Source: JBFLVU01 sp037444825 (lineage in GTDB: Bacteria; Acidobacteriota; UBA4820; DSQY01). From it: DNA of 64,000 bases. Positions 7,500 to 14,007 of this stretch are shown here, piece by piece. Under the pieces are notes generated by a model that saw nothing but the letters and a program-made list of their open reading frames with translations, did not search any database and was not told where the DNA came from. The stretch is from positions 62,001 through 126,000 of the forward strand of contig JBBILR010000005.1 in assembly GCA_037444825.1 (NCBI GenBank), written 5' to 3'. Positions within the stretch are counted from its first letter, which is position 1. Every line of letters begins with the position of its first letter. The position numbers and the translations under genes were made by a program.

Positions 7500-8441
7500 A
7501 TGGGCGGTGTGCTGGAGGTCCAAAACCTGCACGTTCGCTACGGAAGCCGGGAGGCCCTGAAAGGGGTGACCTTCACCCTGGAAGGGGGCGCCGTGGGGCT
7601 TCTGGGCCCCAACGGGGCCGGAAAGACCACCCTGATCCGGGCCGTCCTGGGCCTCGTCCCCCCGTCGTCGGGCTCGGTTTCGGTCTTCGAGGGCGGCCTC
7701 CGCCGCCGGGCGGGGACGGCGGCGAGGGACCGGGTGGGGTACGTTCCCGAGCGGGAGGGGGTCCGCCCCGGCCTCAGCGGCGTCGGGTGGGTGGCCCTCC
7801 TCGGGGAGATTTCGGGGCTGCCCCGGAACGCCGCCGTAGAAAGGGCCCATGAGGCGCTCCGCTTCGTGGGGCTGGGGGAGAGCCGCTACCGCAACGTGGA
7901 GACCTATTCCACGGGCATGCAGCAGCGCCTCAAGCTGGCGGCGGCGCTGGTCCACGACCCCGACCTCGTCCTGCTGGACGAACCCACCGCCGGCATGGAC
8001 CCCGTGGGGCGGGAGGAGATGCTGGGCCTCCTCAAGGACCTCGTGGCGGCGGGGAAGACCCTTCTCCTTTCCACCCACATCCTCAAGGACGTGGAGGCGG
8101 TCTGCTCCCGGGTCCTCATCCTCCACCGGGGCCTTCTCCTCGAGGATGCGTCGGTGGAGGACTGGACGAAGGCCGAACGGCAACCCATTCTGGTCCAATG
8201 GGAGGGGGACGGGGAGGCCTTCGCCGGGGTGTTGCGCCAGGCGGGGTACCCGGTGGAGCGGGTCCGCGGGGGGCTGTACCGCGTCGTCCTGCCCGCGGGG
8301 GATACCTTGAAGAGCCTTTTCACCCTCGGTGCGCGGGTGCCGGGGGCCATCAGCCGGCTCATCCGCGAGACGACGTCCCTGGAGGAGGTCTTCCTGGAGG
8401 CCCTCCACCGCAACGGAGAGGGGGGCCATGCCGGTCTATGA
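7500..8441 (+). CDS. ABC-2 type transporter ATPase subunit (pair 1)
   Basis: A 313-residue ABC ATPase. Walker A is GPNGAGKTT near residues 38-46, the signature motif is YSTGMQQ (C-loop with T in place of the first S), and Walker B is LVLLDEPTAGMD, followed by the H-loop STHIL. The last 90 residues form the accessory domain common in ABC-2 exporters and NatA/DrrA-type ATPases. A strong AAGGAGGG site precedes the ATG, 9 bp after the CYTH-CHAD stop, so it may be read from the same transcript. The end overlaps the membrane partner by 14 bp. Substrate unknown. Confidence 0.9.
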   Translation: MGGVLEVQNLHVRYGSREALKGVTFTLEGGAVGLLGPNGAGKTTLIRAVLGLVPPSSGSVSVFEGGLRRRAGTAARDRVGYVPEREGVRPGLSGVGWVALLGEISGLPRNAAVERAHEALRFVGLGESRYRNVETYSTGMQQRLKLAAALVHDPDLVLLDEPTAGMDPVGREEMLGLLKDLVAAGKTLLLSTHILKDVEAVCSRVLILHRGLLLEDASVEDWTKAERQPILVQWEGDGEAFAGVLRQAGYPVERVRGGLYRVVLPAGDTLKSLFTLGARVPGAISRLIRETTSLEEVFLEALHRNGEGGHAGL

Positions 8442-9309
8442 GCAGGGCTACAGCCGGTACGACGGGGTGCGGAAGCCCCTCTCCCGCCGGTGGGTGCCCC
8501 TCTTCCGCGAGGAGGTCCTTCCCCACCTGAGGAAGCGCCGCTTTCTCTTCGTCCTCCTGCTGGCCTTGCTCCCCTGGACGTGGGGGATCCTCCTCACCTT
8601 CTTCCACACCCAGCTGGGCGATTCGCCCAGCGTCCGGGCCTTCGTCGCCGAACTTCCCCAGGTGGACGAAGGGCTGGTGGCCACCCTCCTGGGCAACGGG
8701 TACAACCTCTTCCTCCTCACCCTGACGGCCATCTGGGTGGGGTCGGGCCTGGTGGCGCGGGACCGCCGGGACGGGACGCTGGGCGTCTTCCTCGGCCGGT
8801 CCCTTTCGGCGCCGGCCTACCTCTGGGCCAAGGGGGCGGCCCTGGGCCTCTTCCTGCTGCTTTTCACGCTCGTCCCCGTGCTCCTCCTCACCGTCTTTCA
8901 GGTGGGGCTCACGGGGGACCCCTCCTGGCTCCTCGCCCACGCCCGCGTCCTCTGGGGAACGCTCCTCTTCACCCTCCTGGGGCCGGGGACGCTGGTCCTT
9001 CTCTTCCTGGCCCTTTCGTCGCTGTCGAAGAGCCCGCGGCTCATCGGCCTGACCTTTTTCGGCGTGGTCTTCCTGGGGCCGGCGGTCTCGGGGATCCTCT
9101 ACGCCGTCAGCCGCTCCCCGTGGGTCTGGGTGCCCTCCATCCTCACCGAGCTGAAGACGCTGACGGTGGCCTGCCTCGGCGCCGAGGTGGCCGAGCGGGG
9201 AAACCCCCTCCTGCCCCCCGCGGCGCCCTGGGTCTTCTTTCCGGTCCTGGCCGCCGCCAGCCTCCTGCTGCTCCTCGCGCGCTTCCGCGGAAGGGGGGTG
9301 CTCCGGTGA
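8428..9309 (+). CDS. ABC-2 type transporter permease (pair 1)
   Basis: A 293-residue integral membrane protein. After a basic cytoplasmic start (YSRYDGVRKPLSRRW) there is a transmembrane segment near residues 32-53, an extracytoplasmic stretch, then about five further hydrophobic segments, the layout of ABC-2 permeases. A DRRDGTLGVFL sequence lies in the cytoplasmic loop where such permeases carry a conserved E/DrxxGTl element. The start codon is inside the ATPase gene, so the two subunits are translationally coupled. The next ATPase begins with GTGA overlap at its end. Transport substrate cannot be inferred. Confidence 0.87.
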   Translation: MPVYEQGYSRYDGVRKPLSRRWVPLFREEVLPHLRKRRFLFVLLLALLPWTWGILLTFFHTQLGDSPSVRAFVAELPQVDEGLVATLLGNGYNLFLLTLTAIWVGSGLVARDRRDGTLGVFLGRSLSAPAYLWAKGAALGLFLLLFTLVPVLLLTVFQVGLTGDPSWLLAHARVLWGTLLFTLLGPGTLVLLFLALSSLSKSPRLIGLTFFGVVFLGPAVSGILYAVSRSPWVWVPSILTELKTLTVACLGAEVAERGNPLLPPAAPWVFFPVLAAASLLLLLARFRGRGVLR

Positions 9310-10220
9310 TTCGCGCCGACCGGGTCTCGAAGTGGTACGGGCTGGTGGTGGGCGTGAACCGCGTCTCCCTCCAGGTGGAGCCGGGGGTCACGGGTCTGCT
9401 GGGCGTGAACGGGGCCGGCAAAAGCACCCTTCTCCACCTCCTGGGGGGACTCCTCCGTCCCACGGCGGGGTCGGTGACGCTGGAGGGCCGCCCCGTCTTC
9501 GGAAACCCCCGGGCCCTGAGGCGCATCGGGAGCTGTCCCGCCTCGGACCGCTTCTGGGAGGAGATGCGCGGCGTGGAGTTCGTCGCCTTCCTGGGGGAAC
9601 TCTCCGGGCTGCCCCGGAAGGAGGCCCTCCGGAGGGCGGAGCGGGCCTGCGACGAGGTGGCCCTGGGGGAGGAGCGGGGCAAGAAGATCTCCGCCATGAG
9701 CAAGGGGATGCGCCAGAAGGTCAAGATGGCCCAGGCGCTGGTCCACGACCCCGACGTCCTGCTCCTCGACGAGCCGCTCAACGGCATGGACCCCCCCAGC
9801 CGGGCCCAGACCGTGGCCGCCATCCGCCGGTGGGGCGAGGCCGGCAGGTGCGTCCTGGTCTCGTCGCACCTCCTTCACGAGGTGGAGGCCATGACCAGCC
9901 GCATCCTGCTGCTGCACTACGGGCGGGTCCTGGCCGAGGGGGAGGTGCCGCAGGTGAGGCAGGCCATCGCCTCCAGGCCGCTGAAGGTCTTTCTCCGGTG
10001 CGCGGAGCCCCGGGAGCTGGCCTCGGCCCTGGTCTCCTGGGCGTCGGTGGCCTCCGTCTCCTTCGGGGGGGACGGCCGGAACCTCACGGTGGAGGTGGCG
10101 GACGCCCGGGACTTTCAGGAGCGGCTCATGGCCCTGCTGGCGGAGCGGGAAGTGGGGCTGGAGATCCTCAACCCCCTGGACGACAACCTGGCGGCGGTCT
10201 TCTCCTACCTGGTGGCCTGA
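9306..10220 (+). CDS. ABC-2 type transporter ATPase subunit (pair 2)
   Basis: A 304-residue ABC ATPase beginning at a GTG that overlaps the previous stop. Walker A GVNGAGKST, C-loop MSKGMRQK (again an atypical first residue), Walker B VLLLDEPLNGMD and H-loop SSHLLHE are present. It shares the ALVHDPD spacing block with the pair 1 ATPase, and the duplicated ATPase-permease order suggests that the two pairs arose by tandem duplication. It could form one complex with both permeases or a separate transporter; the sequence does not decide. Confidence 0.9.
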   Translation: MIRADRVSKWYGLVVGVNRVSLQVEPGVTGLLGVNGAGKSTLLHLLGGLLRPTAGSVTLEGRPVFGNPRALRRIGSCPASDRFWEEMRGVEFVAFLGELSGLPRKEALRRAERACDEVALGEERGKKISAMSKGMRQKVKMAQALVHDPDVLLLDEPLNGMDPPSRAQTVAAIRRWGEAGRCVLVSSHLLHEVEAMTSRILLLHYGRVLAEGEVPQVRQAIASRPLKVFLRCAEPRELASALVSWASVASVSFGGDGRNLTVEVADARDFQERLMALLAEREVGLEILNPLDDNLAAVFSYLVA

Positions 10221-10221
10221 C

Positions 10222-11019
10222 ATGGACAGCGTGACGCGCGCCCTCTTCGCCTTCACCGTCCGCCGAGCGGTTTTCTCGGTGCGGGGGCTCCTCTTCGCGC
10301 TGTTGGGGCTCTTCCCCTGGGGGGTGACGCTCCTCCTGCGGTTGCTGGCGGCCCGCGGCCTCTCCGTTCCCGTGGGGGGCGCCGGCCTCTTCGACGCGGT
10401 GGTCCTTCTGTACCTCTTCGGCTTCCTCCTGCCCCTCTCCACCCTCGTCTTCGGCGTGGGTCTGATGGCCGACGAGCGGGAAGGGGGGACCCTCCCCTAC
10501 CTGCTGGGACGCCCGGTGCCGCGGGAGAAGCTCCTCCTGGTCCGGTATTTCGCCATGGCCCTCCTTCTCTGGGGGCTCCACGCCGCCTCGGCGGCGGGGG
10601 TCTTCCTGCTGGGCGTCTCCGAAGGGGGCGGCGCGGCGCTGGCCCGGGAGGCCCCCGCCCTCCTGGCCGACCTCGCCGTCCTGGCCCTGGGGGTCCTGGC
10701 CTACGGCGCCCTCTTCCTCCTGCTGGGGCTGCTCCTGAAAAAACCCCTCTTTGTGGGCCTGCTCCTCGGGTTCGGGTGGGAGAACCTCGTGGGGTACATC
10801 CCCGGCTTCCTCAAGCGGCTGACCCTCCTCTTCCACCTCCACACGCTCCTGCCCCGCGGCGGAGGCCCCCAGGGCCTCGTCCAGCAGCTGCTCGCCTCCA
10901 CGGAAAGCAAGGCCGCCGCGCTTTTCTTTCTGGTCTTTTACACCGCCCTCTTCCTCGCCGTCTCCGTCCTTCTCCTCCGGCGGCTGGAGGCCACGGCGGC
11001 CCCCGAGGCGGAGGCGTAG
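10222..11019 (+). CDS. ABC-2 type transporter permease (pair 2)
   Basis: A 265-residue polytopic membrane protein with about six hydrophobic segments and the cytoplasmic-loop element DEREGGTLPYLLGRPV, matching the conserved (D/E)ERxxGTL motif of ABC-2 permeases. The ATG lies 1 bp after the ATPase stop. It ends the rightward run of genes that begins at 1816; a strong stem-loop follows at 11032. It is shorter than the pair 1 permease and only weakly similar to it by eye. Confidence 0.86.
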   Translation: MDSVTRALFAFTVRRAVFSVRGLLFALLGLFPWGVTLLLRLLAARGLSVPVGGAGLFDAVVLLYLFGFLLPLSTLVFGVGLMADEREGGTLPYLLGRPVPREKLLLVRYFAMALLLWGLHAASAAGVFLLGVSEGGGAALAREAPALLADLAVLALGVLAYGALFLLLGLLLKKPLFVGLLLGFGWENLVGYIPGFLKRLTLLFHLHTLLPRGGGPQGLVQQLLASTESKAAALFFLVFYTALFLAVSVLLLRRLEATAAPEAEA

Positions 11020-11031
11020 GGGCCGAAAAAA

Positions 11032-11058
11032 AGAGAGGCGGGGCTCCCCCGCCTCTCT
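11032..11058 (-). terminator. Rho-independent terminator for the superoxide dismutase gene, convergent site
   Basis: A 12-bp perfect stem (AGAGAGGCGGGG at 11032-11043 with CCCCGCCTCTCT at 11047-11058) and a 3-nt loop. On the minus strand it is followed by a run of seven T, so it is a strong terminator for the leftward gene ending at 11081. On the plus strand the stem could also stop the ABC operon, but there is no U-tract there. Confidence 0.85.
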
Positions 11059-11080
11059 TCGCGCTTTCCTTCCGGTAGGC

Positions 11081-11839
11081 TCAGTACCGCGCGGGGATCT
11101 TGCCGGCGGAGGCTTCGGCGAAGCGCTTCTCGGCCGCGGCCCAGTCCACGTTCTCGAAGTAGGCCTTCATGTAGTCGGGGCGGCCGGTGGCGCTGAAGTC
11201 CACCATGTAGGCGTGCTCGAAGACGTCCATGACCAGGATGGGGACGAAGCCGGCCACGTTGCCGTCCTCGTGGAGCTGGATGAAGTGGTTGGTGAGCCAG
11301 CCGGTGGCGGGGTCGAAGTAGAGGATGGCCCAGCCGATGCCCCGGGTGGCGCCGCACTTCAGGAAGTCGTCCTTGAAGGCCTCGAAGGAGCCGAACTGCG
11401 CCTCCAGCGCCTTGCGGAGGGGGGAGTCGGCGCCGGGCTCGGCCACGCCGGCCTTGAGGTTGCCGAAGTAGTACTCGTGGAGAACCATGCCGTTGTACTC
11501 GAAGCCGAAACGCCGGCGCCGGTCGGCGTAGAGGGGGGTGCCGCCCTTCCCTTCCTTGCGCAGCGCCTCCAGCTCGGCCTTCAGCGCGTTGGACTGGGCC
11601 ACGTACCCCTCGTACAGCTTCCAGTGCTGCTCGATCTGGTTCTGGCTGATGCCTTTGAGGTTGGACGGTTTGAGGTGGGTCTTCGCTTCGTACGCCATGG
11701 TCGTGCTTCCTCCTTCTTTTTTCGGCGTTTCGGAAACCGGAGATGGGGGGGCGGTTCGGGGAAGGATCCCCCCCCGGATCCAGAGGGGCAGGAGGGCCGT
11801 CCCTCCCGCGGCGAGTCGAACAAATCGCCTTCGGTCCAT
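11081..11839 (-). CDS. sod: Fe/Mn superoxide dismutase, with an in-frame Tat-like leader and a second internal start
   Basis: Converts superoxide to hydrogen peroxide and oxygen. The family core starts at residue 48 (MAYEAK); metal ligands fit His in EQHWKLY, His in VLHEYYF, and Asp and His in DVFEHAY. Two translation starts are plausible. ATG 11839 gives 252 residues with an N-terminal MDRRRFVRLAAGG plus hydrophobic core, which resembles a twin-arginine export signal; its GGAG ribosome site is moderate. ATG 11698 gives the usual 205-residue cytosolic enzyme and has the stronger AAGGAGG site. The frame is open between them, so exported and cytosolic forms may both be made. It is downstream of aroDE and ends at the 11032-11058 terminator. 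Confidence 0.9.
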   Translation of the reverse strand: MDRRRFVRLAAGGTALLPLWIRGGILPRTAPPSPVSETPKKEGGSTTMAYEAKTHLKPSNLKGISQNQIEQHWKLYEGYVAQSNALKAELEALRKEGKGGTPLYADRRRRFGFEYNGMVLHEYYFGNLKAGVAEPGADSPLRKALEAQFGSFEAFKDDFLKCGATRGIGWAILYFDPATGWLTNHFIQLHEDGNVAGFVPILVMDVFEHAYMVDFSATGRPDYMKAYFENVDWAAAEKRFAEASAGKIPARY

Positions 11840-11929
11840 GGGGAACGCTCCGCGGCGGCGCCGTGCGGGCCGCTCCTCTTCTAACAACACGACAGGTGGC
11901 CTTTATTCTCCCCCGCCGGGGAGGGGCGG

Positions 11930-13324
11930 TCAACGGGGGGCCGCCCTTCCGGTGAAGAGGCGGAACTGGAGGCGGGCCTGGGCTTCCAACATGACCTCCC
12001 CCCCCACGGCGGCCAGTCCCCTCTCCCGGGCCTCCCGGAGGAGGGGGGTCCCCCCCGGCCGCACCACCAGGTCGAAGACGCCCTTTCCTTGGAGGGGGAA
12101 AGGGTAGGGGGTCTCCTCCCCCTCCTGCCCGGCGGGGGTGGCCTGGATCAGGAGGTCCCACGGGACCCTTCCGCGCTCCGGCCAGGGGACGGCCCGGGCG
12201 CCGAACCTCCGGGCGAAGGCCTCCGCCCGCCTTCGATCCCGGGAGGTGACGGAGAGGGCGCAGCCGCGGGGAAGCGCCGCCGCCGCCGCCGCCGCCGCCC
12301 CGCCGGCGCCGAGAAGAAGGACCTCCCGGAAGGGGGGAAGCCTCCGCAGGGCGCGCCGGACCCCGAAGAGGTCGGTGTTGGCGGCGAGGGACAGGCTCCC
12401 GTTCCGGAAGAGGAGGGTGTTGGCGGCGCCGCACCGGCGGGCCGCCCGTCCCCCGCGGGGGGCGCTGGCCAGCGCCGCGGCCTTGTGGGGCATGGTGACG
12501 GCCAGGCCCTCAAGGTTCAGCCGCGGTGCGGCCTGCAGGAGGGGCTCCAGAGCCCGGAAGGGGAAGGGCACGAAGACGCCGGGAAGGTCGAGGCGGAAAA
12601 GCCACCGGTTGTGCAGGAGCGGGGACCCGGTGCGGTGCAGGGGCCAGCCGGCCACGCCGTAGACGGGATCCTCGGGACGAAGGGAAAGGACGCGGTACAG
12701 CCCCAGAAGGTCCGAAAGGTCCGGCTGGCCCTCGGCGGCGGGGGGGCCGCCGGGGGCGGCGGCGTAGACGGCCGCCGAGCCTCGCGGGAGGGAGAGGACC
12801 CGGGTGAAAAAGCCGGCGTAGCCTGAGGCGAAGGCCACCAGACGGCCATGCCCGACGCTCCCCCAGAGGTCCAGGAGGGGAAGGGCCTCTTCGCCGCAGG
12901 AGACCTCGAGGACGATCTTGACCCGGGCCGCGGGGGATTTCAGGAGCCGCGCGGCGAGGCGGCGCAGGTCCCCGGCCTGCCGGGGGGTGCCGTGCCAGGA
13001 GAGGACGAGGCGGCCGGGGTCCAGCCCGCGTAGCTCCGGGGTCCCGTCGGGGCCGGCGGGGAGGTCCACCCAGGCCCCCTGAGCCTGCGCCCTCCGGAGG
13101 AGGGCCGCCTCTTGCGGCGCCGTTGCGTAGCGGTTCCCGGAAACAAGGAGGGGAACCTCCCGGGCCAGGGCAAGGAGAGACTCCCGGTCTTCCCCGGGGG
13201 CCAAGAGGTCCAGGCGCACCTCCGCCCGGTGGGCACCCTCCCGGAGGGCCGCCCGGGCCGCCTCCCGCTGGAGGGCGGCGCGGGGGTGGGCGGCGGTGGC
13301 GACGACGGCGCCGAAGCGGTCCAT
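11930..13324 (-). CDS. aroDE: Fused 3-dehydroquinate dehydratase (type I) / shikimate 5-dehydrogenase
   Basis: Catalyses two successive steps of the shikimate pathway: 3-dehydroquinate to 3-dehydroshikimate, then to shikimate with NADPH. The N-terminal half (about residues 1-210) is a type I dehydratase with EVRLDL, the catalytic His in LSWHGTP and the Schiff-base Lys in RVKIVLE. The C-terminal half (about 220-464) is AroE, with a GSPLLHN substrate motif, catalytic Lys in TMPHKAA, Asp in ANTDLFG and dinucleotide motif GAGGAA. Fused AroD-AroE is known in plants and some bacteria. The ATG at 13324 is 31 bp from the divergent gmhA start; no clear ribosome site is visible, so it may be leaderless. 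Confidence 0.93.
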   Translation of the reverse strand: MDRFGAVVATAAHPRAALQREAARAALREGAHRAEVRLDLLAPGEDRESLLALAREVPLLVSGNRYATAPQEAALLRRAQAQGAWVDLPAGPDGTPELRGLDPGRLVLSWHGTPRQAGDLRRLAARLLKSPAARVKIVLEVSCGEEALPLLDLWGSVGHGRLVAFASGYAGFFTRVLSLPRGSAAVYAAAPGGPPAAEGQPDLSDLLGLYRVLSLRPEDPVYGVAGWPLHRTGSPLLHNRWLFRLDLPGVFVPFPFRALEPLLQAAPRLNLEGLAVTMPHKAAALASAPRGGRAARRCGAANTLLFRNGSLSLAANTDLFGVRRALRRLPPFREVLLLGAGGAAAAAAAALPRGCALSVTSRDRRRAEAFARRFGARAVPWPERGRVPWDLLIQATPAGQEGEETPYPFPLQGKGVFDLVVRPGGTPLLREARERGLAAVGGEVMLEAQARLQFRLFTGRAAPR

Positions 13325-13328
13325 GGAG

Positions 13329-13340
13329 CGAGTATACTCG
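13329..13340. promoter_or_regulatory. Palindromic -10-like element between aroDE and gmhA
   Basis: A perfect 12-bp palindrome CGAGTATACTCG lies in the 31-bp gap between divergent start codons. It presents TATACT as a -10-like hexamer on both strands. Rightward initiation would leave a leader of roughly 10 nt before gmhA; leftward initiation would put the start point almost at the aroDE ATG. No good -35 is visible for either. It may equally be an operator. Confidence 0.4.
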
Positions 13341-13355
13341 AGAGGGGAGGACCCC

Positions 13356-13931
13356 ATGGCCTCGATCCTCGACCTCTACGAACGGGAGCGGGCGGCCGTC
13401 GCCGAAAACGCGGAGCGGCTGGGCCGCTTCCTCGCCGAACGCGGCCCCCAGGTGGCGGCCTTCGCCGAACTGCTGCGCCAGGCCCTCGCCGGCGGCGGGA
13501 AGATTTTGCTCTTCGGAAACGGGGGCAGCGCCGCCGACGCCCAGCACTTCGCCGCCGAACTGGTGGGGCGGTACCTCCAGGAGCGCCCCGGGCTTCCGGC
13601 CCTGGCGCTCTCCACCGACACCTCCGCCCTCACCGCCATCGGGAACGACTACGGCTTTGACCGGGTCTTCGCGCGCCAGGTGGAGGCCTTGGCCAGGCCC
13701 GGCGACGCCGCGGTGGGGATCAGCACCTCCGGGAACTCCCCCAACGTTCTGGAGGGCCTTCGGGAGGCCCGGCGGCGGGGCTGCCGGACGGCGGCGCTGC
13801 TGGGCCGGGACGGGGGGGCCATCGCGCCGGAGGTGGAGGCGGCCCTCGTCTACCCGGCGGCCGAGACCCCGCGGATCCAGGAGGCCCACGCCGTGCTGAT
13901 CCACCTCCTCTGCGCCCTGGTGGAGGCCTGA
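13356..13931 (+). CDS. gmhA: Phosphoheptose isomerase (sedoheptulose 7-phosphate isomerase)
   Basis: Converts sedoheptulose 7-phosphate to D-glycero-manno-heptose 7-phosphate, the first step of heptose supply for the LPS inner core; a diderm marker. The 191-residue SIS-fold protein has GNGGSAADAQH near residues 54-64, STSGNSPN near 124-131 and the C-terminal QEAHAVLIH, which supplies Zn-binding Gln and His. The ATG follows GGGAGGA with 4-5 nt spacing. It is a single-gene unit here: aroDE diverges upstream and the secDF terminator lies downstream. No other heptose genes are in the window. Confidence 0.92.
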   Translation: MASILDLYERERAAVAENAERLGRFLAERGPQVAAFAELLRQALAGGGKILLFGNGGSAADAQHFAAELVGRYLQERPGLPALALSTDTSALTAIGNDYGFDRVFARQVEALARPGDAAVGISTSGNSPNVLEGLREARRRGCRTAALLGRDGGAIAPEVEAALVYPAAETPRIQEAHAVLIHLLCALVEA

Positions 13932-13963
13932 CCGGGCCCATCGGCGAAGCCCCCGGACGAAAA

Positions 13964-13991
13964 AAAGGCCCGGGCCGAAGCCCGGGCCTTT
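13964..13991 (-). terminator. Rho-independent terminator of secDF
   Basis: A 12-bp GC-rich stem (centre GGCCCGGGC/GCCCGGGCC) closed by CGAA, which is a stable UUCG tetraloop when read on the minus strand, followed there by a T run. It sits 17 bp past the secDF stop and also lies 33 bp after gmhA, so it separates the two convergent genes. Confidence 0.88.
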
Positions 13992-14007
13992 CGCTCCGAG
14001 GAGGAGG

